Position numbers and translations under genes: made by a program
Notes under the pieces: generated by a model
What the model was told of the DNA's origin: nothing
Database searches by the model: none
What the model saw: the letters and a program-made list of their open reading frames with translations, nothing else
Part shown: piece by piece, positions 22,130 to 33,398 of the stretch
Layout of the letters: every line of letters begins with the position of its first letter
Position numbering within the stretch: the stretch's first letter is position 1
Assembly: GCA_964034945.1 (NCBI GenBank)
Contig: OZ035961.1
Coordinates: 64,462,244-64,526,243 of the forward strand
Source of the DNA: Chrysopilus asiliformis
Lineage: Eukaryota > Arthropoda > Insecta > Diptera > Rhagionidae
DNA: 64,000 bases
Reading direction: 5' to 3'

Positions 22130-22403
22130 TCATTTGTTTCATCATTAAATGAGCATAAATATTTGTATTCGGACTTTATGGACATAGTGTAGATCTCCGA
22201 TATCTGTCATTTTTAGGTCTTCCAGATCGTTTAGGAAGAGACTGCCCGGATGGGTTGTCCTACGTTGAGCTAAAGCTGGACAGTGATAGAGAAAATAAGT
22301 TGTGGGCGCTTCCTCGTTCTCATCATGACAGCTTCTGCAAAAGTCATTTGAAAGGACTCCGAGCGTTTCAGCATACCGGCCTATCATGCAGTGCCGTGTT
22401 ATT

Positions 22404-23206
22404 CACCCTCATTCTGAATGGCGAATTTCACGACAAAAGTCACGTCACGCGAATTTTGGTATTCTTATTGGCGACAATCGGCAAATAGCGGCAGGTTGGC
22501 GTGACACGTGACGTTCTCACCGCCAAATTCGAAGTGATAGTACTCGTGCCGCCCATTGAAACATGGATAAAAAGAAAACGTAAGTTAAATATTTGGAAAT
22601 TTTTACTGCATTAAAATCCTAATAAACTAATAGGTATGTAACAAATATTTCCTTTGATAAATTTCGGTGTGAAGATTACAGTGTGAAGATTGTGTTGTTT
22701 TCATCTACTATTTGCAGTAACCACTTAAATGAATGTTTTAACACTCGAAAGAATGTTTGAAAACTGAAATGAAATTGCATTATGTAGTTGAAAAAAATAT
22801 CACGTCACAACTTACGCTTGATCTGGTAAATCCAAAGGATTTGAGTAATCTCTCAGGGATCTTCTTTTTACTCGTAAATTAACGAGTATTTCTTCATCCT
22901 CAGATGATGTTTCTTATAAGTCCGGACACAAAATTACAGTTTTGTGGAAAGCAAATAAAAACATCTGAGTGATTCGATTAAGCGTTAAACTAAAATAGTC
23001 TTTAAAACTTTAGCATTCGGAATATATTAGCGTTGTTCGATTGTGCTGCCGCGGTGAATATTGTAAGCTCAGTATTCAGTGAGACAGGTATTTAGGTATG
23101 GAATTAAATTGTCTATTATCGCGACTATGAGAATAGCAAACTCGGCGTGACATGACGTGACAATCGACACGTCGAATGAAGTGATGCGCCATTCAGAATG
23201 AGGGTG
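22404..23206. mobile_element. 803-bp TIR element, TSD ATT
   Basis: Perfect 20-bp TIR CACCCTCATTCTGAATGGCG at the left and inverted at the right, flanked by ATT on both sides (22401-22403, 23207-23209). The interior has further inverted words (cgtgacacgtgacg) but no transposase. The 3-bp TSD and CAC.. terminus would fit CACTA/Harbinger-like groups; superfamily unsettled. Confidence 0.7.
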
Positions 23207-23250
23207 ATTATTTCCACTACCGGTACCCGTTCCTTCTTGCGTCCATCTTA

Positions 23251-23705
23251 CCCTTGGAGCACTATGAACGCAACCAAGCCGCAACCAACACGCATCCAAA
23301 TGTCACTTACGAGTTTATTTCACAGAAATGCTTTTGAGTGAGCACAGTGAATGCATTGAACGCAACCATCGACGCAAAAGTTGCCAAACTTTGAACTTTA
23401 ACGCAACAACTCTGCGTTGACAGTTCATAAAGTGAGGTTGGGGAAATGTCGTTCAAGAAAAAATTGATGACTTTTTTGCAATAACATACAAATAACAAAG
23501 ATAAAGACCAACAAAGCAAATTATCGCTTCAAAATCTCCCATTTTTTATATATTTTTATACTTTAGTTCACTTTTAATTTTTCTGTGTTTGTCTCACAAC
23601 GCAACAGACGACGCTTCTATTGTGCTCAACCGCTCCTGAACTGCGTTGCGTGACAGTTCGAAGCGTCCTTAGTTGCGGCTTGGTTGCGTTCATTGTGCTC
23701 CAAGG
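23251..23705. mobile_element. PIF/Harbinger-type MITE, TSD TTA
   Basis: The left end CCCTTGGAGCACTATGAACG and the inverse right end (reverse complement CCTTGGAGCACAATGAACGC) continue with CAACCAAGCCGCAAC in both. Both sides are flanked by TTA, the TWA target of PIF/Harbinger. Many internal ACGCAAC words. Non-coding. Confidence 0.7.
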
Positions 23706-23876
23706 TTAGGTTTGTGTTATCTGGAGCCTCAGAACTTAGTAGTAGTTTGGACATGGCTATGCTTTCCTTTTCAAGTGGAGCTAGCGTAGTTGTGCGTCTC
23801 CTAGCTATGTCACTATGTCCCGGCACCTAAACCATGTTAATGTTGAAATGTTATGACATCATTAAGAGATGTCTTA

Positions 23877-25160
23877 TACTATGTTCACACCGATGCAAAA
23901 TCACGTAATTTTGCGAAATGATTTAGATCTTATACTATATTCACACCAACGCAAAATTACGTAATTTTGAGAATTTGTGTAATTTTGAACGAAATCACGA
24001 TCGAAATCACGAGATTTCCAGTACATTAGCGTATTTTCAAAATCACTAAAAGTATGTAATTTCCACAAAATTACGAACGAAATCAAGTAAAAACAATGGA
24101 TACAACCCTGCATCACTTATTCAGCTCTCTTCAGCACGTCAGTTTTGACATTTGTGCTGCATTGGAAAAACGGAAATATAAGAAAAAGAAGCCGTGTTCC
24201 GCACGCGAAGAGGATATATTAGTAAATCTGTAGTCTGGAAAAATAAACCTACGCGGGGCAAAAAAAAATGGACATGTTTATGATGCAGTTAAATATGAAA
24301 TGGAAAATAATTGTTTATTTTCATTACAGATAATTTCCATTTTCTTCTAAAGTGTCTAATTCTGTTTGCACATATTTCATCGATGTTTTGAATTATATTA
24401 TTCATCATATTACTAAAATTCATAGCAATCCTACACAAACTTCCTCGACCCATTTTTGAACTAACGTAGTTGAAATGTCAAACAAAATTACCTTAACCTC
24501 TGTGTGAACACTTTGGTTTAAGATCTAAATCATTTCGCAAAATTACGTGATTTTGCGTCAGTGTGAACGTAGTATTAAACCAAAGTGTTCACACCGAGAT
24601 TAAGGTAATTTTGTTTGACATTTCAACGACGTTGGTTCAAAAATGGATAGAGGAAGTTTGTGTAGGATTACTATGAATTTTAGTAATATGATGAATAATA
24701 CAATTCAAAACATCGATGAAATATGTGCAAACAGAATTAGACACTTTAGACGAAAATGGAAATTATCTGTAATGAAAATAAACAATTATTTTCCATTTCA
24801 TATCTAATCGCATTAAAGACAGGTCAATTTTTTTTGCCCCGCCTAGGTTGTTTTTTTTTTCAGACCACAGGTTTACTAATATATCCTCTTCGCGTGCGGA
24901 ACACGGCTTCTTTTTCTTATCTTTCCGTTTTTCCAATGCAGCACAAATGTCAAAACTGATGCGCTGAAGAGAGCTGAATAAGTGATGCAGGGTTGTATCC
25001 ATTGTTTTTACTTGATTTCGTTCGTAATTTTGTAGAAATTACATACTTTTAGTGATTTTGAAAATACGCTAATGTACTCTCGTGATTTCGAGCGTGATTT
25101 CGTTTAAAATTATGCAAATCCTCAAAATTACGTAATTTTGCGTCGGTTGTGAACATAGTG
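23877..25160. mobile_element. Inverted dimer of a Harbinger-like element, TSD TTA
   Basis: Termini (t/c)ACTATGTTCACACCGA followed by (t/c)GCAAAATyACGTAATTTTG face each other, flanked by TTA at 23874-23876 and 25161-25163, with another TTA at the centre (24575-24577). Each half contains a related about 600-bp sequence in opposite orientation. A 79-codon frame on the minus strand (24763-25002), repeated in the other half in degenerate form, has a SAREEDILVNLWSE motif like the Myb/MADF DNA-binding protein of Harbinger transposons. Confidence 0.6.
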
Positions 25161-25860
25161 TTACATTCCCGTGCTAGTTTGGATATCGGTGTGACTGATT
25201 CTAGGGATTTTATTGCTGCTTGGCTGTTGGTAATATCTCTGACTGATACGAAATTTTGTTTGAGTCACAAGGTGACGTCTTTTATCACCATTATTTCGGC
25301 CTGGAATATGCTGCAGTGATCCGGCAGACGAAGGTATTGACTGATCTTTAAATGGTCAGAGTATATCTCCCTGCTTACTCTCCCACTAAGCTTGGATTCA
25401 TCTGTAAAGAAGTTTACTGTTGTCTGGTAGGGATGAAAGTGGTGAACTTTATCTCAAAGAGAGGTTTAGATATAGTATAATCTATAGTGCTCGGAATATC
25501 CCGAAAATTCTCGAGGATGCTGGAATGTCCGTTTTGAGTAGTGTGTCACGCTATCGTCACTTTTAGCATATTCCATTGCCTTCGTAGGAATTGTTCTCAG
25601 TGCTCCACTAATGCAGTCATTCTTTGTATATTCCCTAGTGAAACTCGGTGTGCAGTCTTTTCTAAAGCTGTTCACCACACAACTAACCCGTACAAAGGTA
25701 TGGATCTGATAACGGACGTGTAGAGCCAGTGGACCACGTGCGGTTGCAATTTCCCATTTCGATCCGATAGCTCGCTTATATGAATAGTGTCATTGAGGCT
25801 TTTTTGACAGTTTCTTGAATATTCAGTTTCTAATTTAGCTTCCTATCTATGCCTAAGAAG

Positions 25861-26407
25861 TTTCACTTCATAATCACAAAGATTCAAATCGGGTGACCGA
25901 AAGACACATAACTCTGTTTTATATTTATATTTTTTCATAAATTAATAAATTTATTTTAAATTTATCTGCTTTCTTAGTACGCGATTACACTTCGGATTTT
26001 CAGGGTTACTTAAGCCGATTTTCGGGTGAAACGATTGCGGAGACGGAGCGGAAAAATCCTCACCCGAAATCATGGCTGTTCGGTCCAACACCTAAAAAGA
26101 AAAAACAAGAAAGGAAAACATAAACAAATGAACTTAACCTCAGAATCAGAAAACGTAAACACCAAGATCAGAGGATGAGAAACCATCGATATTTCTACTA
26201 CGAAACGATTGAAGTCCCATAAAAATATTCCAATCAAAAATACTTACAAGAATTAAGTTTAGGATGACAAAGTGGGAATTACCGCTTTTCAAAAGAGTAT
26301 AAATACTGAGTCCTGTACCAAGAGACGGCACTTCAGTATTCGATTTCCAACCTTTAACATCATAATTTCCCACTAACAAATTAACTCAAATACTTGAAAG
26401 TCCAGAA
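25861..26407. other. Intergenic, nothing recognised
   Basis: No domain or boundary was read. It could contain the 3' LTR of the BEL/Pao element, but no second LTR is available in the window for comparison. Confidence 0.3.
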
Positions 26408-26640
26408 GCAGAAGTTACGCTGCAAACCAGTGGAAGTTCCGCCACTCACTATATGGTAGTTAGACCATACACTAGCAGAAGTTACGCTGCAAACCAGTGG
26501 TAGTTCCGCCACTCACTATATGGTAGTTAGACCAAACACCAGCAGAAGTTACGCTGCAAACCAGTGGTAGTTCCGCCACTCACTATATGGTAGTTAGACC
26601 ATACACCAGCAGAAGTTACGCTGCAAATCAGTGAGCACTA
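26408..26640. repeat. 67-bp minisatellite, about 3.4 units
   Basis: Units start GCAGAAGTTACGCTGCAAAC at 26408, 26475, 26542 and 26609, an exact 67-bp period with only a few substitutions (acact/acacc, catacac/caaacac). Each unit ends in CACTATATGGTAGTTAGACC. Confidence 0.9.
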
Positions 26641-27351
26641 ATTTTCTTCCCGGCATAATTCGACGTGGAATTCTAAAAAGTACTTCATCGATCGGTTCAG
26701 ATGTATTGTTCACCGATGTTCCGTCTGAAGTATTAACTGGATTCGTCATCAGTTTTGGCGCGTTTTGGTTTGACGTCATCGTTGATGATGGTGTTTGATA
26801 AACGGGAACTGCCAATTTGCACTATTTTGGATTGTTGGTGCTGGAACGGAAAGCTTTGGTTTTAACACCGACCTTTGCTGAATGTTAGCGCTAGAATTTG
26901 ACGGGTATCCTGTCCACGGAGCGATTGCCGATGAAAAACCAGCGGATTGTAGCACTGTCGTATTCCCAGGTCCGGAAGTAGCTGTTGGTGGCTGCATTAG
27001 TGGATTGGGGATCATTATCTCCATTAGTGATGGTAGTTTGGTTTCCGGTTGTTTCTTCGTTGGTTTTGGTCTGACAATTGCTGATCGGATCTTGGTGCTT
27101 GCAATGTTTTTTTTGTGGCTATCCGATGATTCCTTCTTTACTTGTGCCTTTGATGTTCTAGTGGGTTTTGAGGCTGTGACTGGACGTTCATTTTTTTGAT
27201 GTTCAATTCGTCTTGACCTGTTACCGGTGGGAATTTTAGAAATTGTACACTTACGCACGCACGGGTCAGTTGATGTAGTTTCAGCTTCGCCAATTTCTCG
27301 TACCGGTTGCGAGGAAGAAGATAAATTTATTTCAGCGACAACGAAATCCAT
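26594..27351 (-). pseudogene. Unidentified Ser/Thr/Pro/Lys-rich ORF, frameshifted
   Basis: Two minus-strand frames abut: 26776-27351 (191 codons) and 26594-26815, overlapping where a +1 shift would join them. The composition is low-complexity basic and Ser/Pro-rich with no recognised domain. It lies downstream of the BEL/Pao integrase end in the same orientation, so it may be an extra 3' ORF of that element or an unrelated gag-like ORF. No env-like signal peptide or membrane segment is visible. Confidence 0.3.
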
Positions 27352-27531
27352 TTTTGTCCTTGATGTTGACTGTCTGATGGTTCATCCAGAAATAGGACGA
27401 GATAAATGAGTTTCCGTAGCAGATTCCGCTGGAGTTTCAGTTTTAACGGGTTTAAAAAATTGTTGAAAAGGGCGCGTTTGAATTTAATGTTAGAGTTCTT
27501 CTATGAGGGGGAAGGAGGAATTGATCCTTAT

Positions 27532-27720
27532 TGAAGTGGAAGAGGACAGATTTTTGTTATGGGTCGTTTGAAAATTCCATTGTTGGTGAAAATATCTACT
27601 ACACGTACTTGTCCGTCAGTTCCGGGATAAATTTTTTGTATCCGGCCTAAAGTCCATTTTTGGGGTGGAAGGTTTTCGTTTTTAATGAGTACGAGCTCAT
27701 TGATTTTTAACCGACTTCCA
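27532..27720 (-). pseudogene. BEL/Pao integrase C-terminal domain (DUF5641-type)
   Basis: The reverse strand reads KINELVLIKNENLPPQKWTL, then GRIQKIYPG..GQVRVVDIFT and RPITKICPLP to a stop. This is the conserved C-terminal tail of BEL/Pao integrases. It is separated by about 2.1 kb of inserted sequence from the rest of the integrase, which breaks off after KWTEKSQNIK at 29851. Confidence 0.85.
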
Positions 27721-27721
27721 A

Positions 27722-28160
27722 AAAGGAAAAGGTTCTCAATTCCACCTGAATTTTTTTTTTTATGTATGTTCACGCCTAACTTTTTACTGGGTTGACCGAT
27801 TTTGATCATCCCAAAGAGAAAGTTGTAGAGAAAGTTCCTGGTTGGACCCCGGTTCGTTCGTGGGCAAAAATGGACCATTAGGGGGGGGGGTACCCCCCAT
27901 ACAAACGAAAACGTTTTTTCCGAATATCTCAAAAACGGTGCATCTTATCAAAAAAGTCCAAGAACAAAAATTATTTAGGATATGATTCTACATAAAACTC
28001 CCATACATCAAAATCCGATTGGAATAAATTTTAAAAAATCTTATGGGAAAGTTCGACTTCAAAGTGTAATTTTGGTACAAATGCTCAAATTAAGATACCA
28101 ATATCACCATACAGGTTTTCAATAATTGCCAGATTGGCAATTATAGCTTTTGTTATGTTT
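27722..28160 (+). mobile_element. Repeat junction plus Helentron-like family A 3' part
   Basis: 27710-27850 has the insect repeat phrase 'aaccgacttccaaaaaggaaaaggttctcaattccacc'. From about 27855 it is family A sequence (G9 tract, catacaaacgaaaacg) ending in the hairpin ATTGCCAGATTGGCAAT and TTTGTTATGTTT at 28160. Confidence 0.55.
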
Positions 28161-28161
28161 A

Positions 28162-28985
28162 TACCCGTATGGTGAAACCAAAGGGTATATTAACTTTGCC
28201 TTACCGTTTGTAACGCCAAGATCCCTTCATCACACACAAAAATGAATTACACCAGTGTGTTTAGAATGATAAAAAAAAAATTGAATTTTCCATGTCCGTC
28301 CGTCTGTCTGTCCGTCCGTCTGTCCGTCCGTCCGTCTGTCCGTCCGTCCGTCTGTCTGTCTGTGGCGCGGATTGCGGGCGCATGGATTGAGCTAGAGACT
28401 TGAAATTTTGCGCAGATCCGTTTTTCGTAAAATGCGAGGCTAAGTTCGTTAACCCTAATACTGTCCTTAAGAAAAATAACGTATGATGTCTTCGTGGGTC
28501 AAGAATGACCCTCTACATAGAATACTACACCCGTCACAATTATCAGTGCTCTTCAATGGATTAAAATATGAACAAATAGATTATTGTTATCGGTATTCAA
28601 AAGAAATTTGTTCACTGGGCCTACATCATACAAACATTTTTCATGTAGTTGAGAAGACACTTTTAATTAAAATCGAATTTGGGTCAGAAATGACCCGAGG
28701 ACAGTATGAGGGTTAATGGGCAAAAATGGGGGGGTACCCCCATAGGAACGAAATCGTTTTTTCCGAATTTCTCAAAAACGGTGCATCTTATCAAAAAAGT
28801 CTAAGAACAAAAGTTATTTAGAATATGATTCTACATAAAACTCCCATACATCAAAATCCGATTGGAACAAGTTTTGAAAAAATCTTATTGGAAAATTTGA
28901 ATTCAAATGAAATTTTGATACGCCGTTCAATAAAATCACCATACGGGTTTTCAATAATTGCCAGATTGGCAATTATAGCTTTCAA
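28162..28985 (+). mobile_element. Helentron-like family A copy containing a piggyBac MITE
   Basis: Starts TATACCCGTATGGTGAAACC, includes (GTCY)n at 28294-28362 and 'tggcgcggattgcgggcgca', and ends with the family hairpin. The 3' hairpin is duplicated (28960 and 28990). The body is split at its single TTAA by the element at 28453-28712. Confidence 0.65.
28453..28712. mobile_element. 260-bp piggyBac-type MITE
   Basis: Ends CCCTAATACTGTCC and (inverse) CCCTCATACTGTCC; TTAA on both sides (28449-28452, 28713-28716). Other family A copies read 'gttcgttaatgggc' with a single TTAA at this place, so the empty site is known. Inner inverted words gtcaagaatgaccc / gggtcagaaatgaccc. Non-coding. Confidence 0.85.
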
Positions 28986-29236
28986 TAATTGCCAGATTGG
29001 CAATTATAGGGAGGTTCTTTTATATATTTCCCCCGTGTTAACCTACCCCTTCAAACCCCTTCCTGCTTGGGATATCGAGTAAAATTCTTTGTATTGTGTT
29101 CAGTACAATATCTGGAAGATTCTTTTATATATTTCTCATCTGCGGACTTATCCCCTCAAACCCTTTGTAATTTTACCTATATTAAAAATTGAAACTAAAA
29201 ACGTTCGAAATAAAAAAAAAAAAAATCTGAAAAAAA

Positions 29237-29850
29237 TAAAACCGACTTTAAAAAAAAACTGAAAAGAGAAAAAAGCACTAAAAAGAAAAAAATAATTTCA
29301 AACTATGTCCATTAATAGCGTATTTAAAATTCGGCTTTTTTGGAGTGGCGTTAAATTTGCAACTAAAATAAATTACATACTTTCTAACCCTTAAGGCTAA
29401 TCGTTTACATACTTTCTAACCCTTAAGGCTAATCGTTTACATACTTTCTAACCCTTAAGGCTAACTAAGAACTAAGATCGACTCCACAAATTTTGTTGTC
29501 AAACAGATTAACTATAGACACGGCTCTTAGAAGCACCAAAACTAAGTTCTTTTATGTCCCAAATTGGATTCCCTATTTTTAAGCAATCGCTATAAAAAAG
29601 CCCACTGTCTCATATGTTACTATTTTTTGTAGAAATATATCCTATTTTTTGTCTCCATGTACAAACTGATTTTGTGCGAAACTTGACAATAGAAATTTTA
29701 CAACGATTTTATTTAGTGTAAATTTAACGCCACTCCAAAAAAGCCGAATTTTAAATACGCTATTAATGGACATAGTTTGAAATTATTTTTTTCTTTTTAG
29801 TGCTTTTTTCTCTTTTCAGTTTTTTTTTTAAAGTCGGTTTTATTTTTTTT
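29237..29850. repeat. Long inverted repeat, about 120-bp arms
   Basis: The left arm (aaaccgactttaaaa...cattaatagcgtatttaaaattcggcttttttggagtggcgttaaattt) is mirrored at about 29715-29850. The about 355-bp loop holds 32-bp tandem repeats. It is inserted in the BEL/Pao integrase; the last codons of the truncated integrase frame run into the right arm. Confidence 0.75.
29375..29466. repeat. 32-bp tandem repeat, 3 units
   Basis: ACATACTTTCTAACCCTTAA + GGCTAATCGTTT units start at 29375, 29407 and 29439. Confidence 0.9.
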
Positions 29851-30852
29851 TATGTTTTGTGATTTTTCAGTCCACTTTGATCTGGTTTGGAGTTGATGCA
29901 AGTATTCTTGTGACCATCTTTTCCAGAAGTGTTGTTGTAATCGTTGAATTAATTGCCAGCGATTTAAGCGATTTTCGTTAATATTTAATAGTGATGGTTC
30001 TGGAATTGCTTGGATTGAATCTCCAGTTAAAAAATGTCCTGGGGTTAATGCTGACAAGTCTTCTGGATCTGAAGAAATGTTTGTTAAGGGTCGTGAATTT
30101 AAAGAGGCTTCGATTTGGGTAGTTAAAGTGTAAAATTCTTCGAACGTTAAGAGACGATCGTTTAGTGTTTTTTTTAAATGGGTTTTGGCACTTTTTACAC
30201 CTGCTTCCCAAAGTCCTCCAAAATGTGGTGCCCCTGGTGGATTGAAATGCCATTTAATTCCTTGATTTGCAGCTTGTCGTGATGCGTTTTGTTCGGATGA
30301 CATAATACTTTCCTTTAAATCCTGGTCTAATATATGATTTGCTCCTATGAAGTTGGTTCCACAATCACTGTAAATGTCACTGGGTTGACCTCTTCTGGAT
30401 GTAAATCTTCTAAAGGCGGCTAAGAAGGTTGTAGTACTTAAATCTGAGACCAACTCCAGATGTATAGCTTTCGTGCTTAGACATGTAAATAAGGAAATGT
30501 ATCCATTGTAAGTTTTGTGACCTCGTCCTTTTGTTGTTTTAACATGGAAGGGTCCGCAGTAATCCACTCCGGTGTGTGTAAATGGTTTGCAAGGTTGGAC
30601 TCGAGGAGTTGGCAAAATTCCCATTAATTGTTTGCTATGGGCAGCTTTGTGTTTGAAGCACGTGATACATTGATGTAGGACTTTTCGAACCGTGTTTCTG
30701 CAATTTGTAATCCAGTATTGTCGTCGCAATTGATATGAAGTTGTTTGCGATCCTCCATGTAGTACCTGAATGTGTGCATGTTTAATAAGAAGGGTAGCCA
30801 AATAACTTTTATGAGAAATAATTAGTGGATGCTTTTCGTTAAAACTCAACAT
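29797..30852 (-). pseudogene. BEL/Pao integrase (zinc-binding and catalytic core)
   Basis: N-terminal H-C zinc-binding part (IIKHAHIQVLHGG-like HAHIQ..H and C-x2-C in HQCITCFKHKAAH), then the DDE core: HTGVDYCGPF (first Asp), YSDCGTNFIGA (second Asp), PGAPHFGGLWEAGVKS (Glu). Then LQQHFWKRWSQEYL leads into the C-terminal tail, which has been displaced to 27532-27720. The last about 20 residues of the frame are Lys-rich sequence from the inserted inverted repeat. The catalytic triad looks intact, but the protein cannot be made whole here. Confidence 0.85.
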
Positions 30853-30896
30853 TGAATTTTGAATTCTCCCTCCAACACGGATGTTTTTTTCTTGAT

Positions 30897-31136
30897 CTAT
30901 AAAGGGTGATAATGCCCTTTATTGGGTGGTATTGGCTGGTTTGTTGTTAGGGCGTGAAATTCTTCTGAAAATGAAGCCCTTTGATTGATCCTAATTATGT
31001 ACTCTTTAGCTAGTTGAATTTCTTCCTTGTTTAAAAATGCTGTTTTAATTTTGGTTTGGTTTTTGCAGTTGTTTATAAAGCGAAGAATGTATGCGGTAAC
31101 TCGGGTTAGTCGGAGGAAATTGGAGAAATTTTCCAT
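30897..31136 (-). pseudogene. BEL/Pao pol linker between RNase H and integrase
   Basis: MENFSNFLRLTRVTAYILRF ... LAKEYIIRINQRASFSEEFH fits the conserved connecting region of BEL/Pao polyproteins. It lies in a different frame from the RT/RNase H segment, so at least one frameshift separates them. Confidence 0.65.
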
Positions 31137-31262
31137 AAAATTCGGAAGTTGATACCCATGAAAAGTGAGCAGCTGATTTTGTTTGATTTCTTCTTCAGTG
31201 TCATATAGTCGTTTGTTATTGGGCCAGAATTGTTTGTGTTGCCGGAGCCAGCTCGGTCCTGT

Positions 31263-32519
31263 TCACCACAGGTGGTGTATTTTTAGCTCTTGTGGGGTTA
31301 ATCCTCTTGTAGCACAATCAGCTGGGTTGTCTTTGGACGTAACATGATTCCATTTAGCTGTTGGTAACCGTTCGTTGATTTGGGTGACTCGGTTTGCTAC
31401 GAAACACTTCCACTTATTTGGATGGGATGCAAGCCAAGCTAGTACTATTGTAGAATCAGACCAGGCGTAAATTTTGGTCGCTTTAGTATCAAAGGCTGGA
31501 AGTGTTGCTTTAATCAGTTTTGCTAAAAGAGTTGCTCCGCATAGTTCAAGCCGAGGAAGAGAGATTGTTTTTAATGGTGCTACCTTTGTGCATGCAGTCA
31601 CAAGATGGGTGAGGTATTCCTCATTTGAAGTAGGGATGCGTAGTGCAGCAGAATATGCTTGCATGGATGCGTCACAGAATCCATGAATTTCATAATAGTT
31701 GGTTTCTGGAGTGATGTTCATCCATCGGGGAATTTCTAAATTGCTTACATCTGGTAATTGATCTCGGTATAGCAGATACTGGTGTAGCACTTCTGGTGGT
31801 AGTTCATCATCCCAATCACACGGTAATAGCCATAATTGTTGTAGAAGAATTTTTCCTCTGATGACCGTGGGTGCACACCATCCTAATGGATCGAAAAGTT
31901 TGGCTATTTGTGATGCTACTGCTTGTTTTGTCACTTTATTGGGTAACTGATCAAGGCTTAATTTGTATTGTATGGTATCGGAAGTTGGGTTCCAGCTTAG
32001 GCCGAGGGTTTTTATAGAATTATCTGTTTTAATTGATTTTACTTCGGGTGATTCAACGTAGTTTGGAGGGAGGTGGTTTATTAATGGTTGGGCATTAGAT
32101 GACCATTTTCGGAGTGGGAATCCCCCAGAGTCAAGTAAATCTATTAATTCTTGTTGTTGTAGGAGTGCTTCGTTGATGGAATCGGCTCCTGCTAATACAT
32201 TATCAGCATAGAAATTTCTCAACGTAATTTTGGAAGCTCGAGGAAATGTTTTCTCTCCATCCATGGCTAATTGGTGAAGGGTGCGGATTGCCAAGAAAGG
32301 AGCGGGTGCTGTTCCAAAACTGACTGTTGTGAGTTTGTATTCGCGCAGTTCTTCATCCGGATTTGATCGCCAGAAGATTCGCTGAAAATTTTGATGTTTC
32401 TCTGCTAAGGATATTTGTCTGTACATTTTTTCGATATCAGCGGAATATGCTATGCGGTACGTCATCCAGCGTAAAAGAATGGTTTTAAGATTCTCCTGGA
32501 TTGTTGGACCTACTAGCAA
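31263..32519 (-). pseudogene. BEL/Pao reverse transcriptase and RNase H
   Basis: The frame begins at the LVGPTIQENL motif (just after the LINE insertion point), passes YSADIEKMYRQI (first RT Asp), TVSFGTAPAPFLAIRTL, then NFYADNVLAGA where the usual Y-x-DD box has become YADN, and RNase H (EIHGFCDASMQAYSAALRI, SLPRLELCGATLLAKL, IYAWSDSTIVLAWLASHPNK, SKDNPADCATRG). The loss of the second catalytic Asp implies an inactive RT. Confidence 0.9.
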
Positions 32520-33398
32520 TTTTGGTGGCTTTATCTAACTTAGATGATGACTTTTCTGTTACACCGGATGGGATTGCTGCCGGTTTCCTTGCCAATTGTG
32601 TCTCGTCGCTTGCTGATCCTTTAACTTATTTATTTAATTTGTCTTTATCGTCTAGTGTGTTCCCATCAAAGTGGAAATACTTTTTTATTATTCCAATTCA
32701 CAAAAAGGGTAGCAAAACTGATCTTGAAAATTACAGACCCATTGCGAAGCTTGCACCCATACCTAAGATCTTCGAAGCAATAGTGTGCAGATACGTATCT
32801 TTTCAATGCAAATCGCTTTTATCTGATAAACAACATGATTTTATAAAAGGAAGATCCACTGCTACTAATCTTGTCGAACTTACCAATTTTTGCATAAATT
32901 CAATAGAATCGGGGTGTCAAGTGGATTGCATTTATACTGATTTCAGTAAAGCCTTTGACACGCTTCCTCACAACCTGCTTATCTTCAAATTAGAAAAGTT
33001 AGGGTTTTCCAAAGCCTTATGTATGTGGTTAGCTTCATATTTGCATAACCGGTCTTTTAGTGTGTTATTTTCTAATGCATTTTCACGCATATCTATTGCA
33101 TCGTCGGGCGTTCCGCAAGGAAGCCATTTGGGACCCCTGCTTTTTATTTTATTTATAAATGACTTGTTTTCAACTATACAATTTGTTAATGTTCTGGGTT
33201 TCGCTGACGATTTAAAATTTTACTTGACTATTAAAAATATCCACGATTCTTTCTTACTTCAAGATCAACTTAATATACTTAACGAGTGGTGTATAAAGAA
33301 TGGACTGGTCATCAACACTTCAAAATGTACTGTTATGTCCTTTAGCCGGAAAAGAAATTTTGATAATTTTATTTATTTTTTGAATGGTTGCCCGCTAA
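32501..33398 (+). pseudogene. LINE reverse transcriptase, N-terminal part
   Basis: RT motifs in order: IPIHKKGSKTDLENYRPIAK, KGRSTATNLVELTNF, DCIYTDFSKAFDTLPHNLL, SSGVPQGSHLGPLLFILFIN, FADDLKFYL. All catalytic Asp residues are present, but the ORF stops in the foldback insertion at NGCPL. Endonuclease and ORF1 are missing by 5' truncation. Confidence 0.85.

Larger units (their letters stand above)
22145..25860 (-). pseudogene. RNase H-bearing LINE (I/R1/LOA-type) ORF2, split by MITEs
   Basis: On the minus strand, from high to low coordinate, come an RT thumb-like part (GALRTIPTKAMEY, about 25580), RNase H pieces (FTDESKLSGRV near 25400, RLPDHCSIFQAEI near 25300, PGHSDIA near 23820) and a C-terminal zinc-knuckle region (MIGRYAETLGV..NDFCRSC ... 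YHCPALAQRR, 22220-22387). This order is that of non-LTR elements with a terminal RNase H. Three foldback/TIR elements (22404-23206, 23251-23705, 23877-25160) sit inside it. Conceptually removing the first two puts the knuckle back in frame with an upstream segment. Stops and frameshifts elsewhere show that it is dead. Confidence 0.7.

Noticed and set aside
26882..27199. Plus-strand ORF of 105 codons
   Set aside because: Shadow of the minus-strand Ser/Pro-rich frame.
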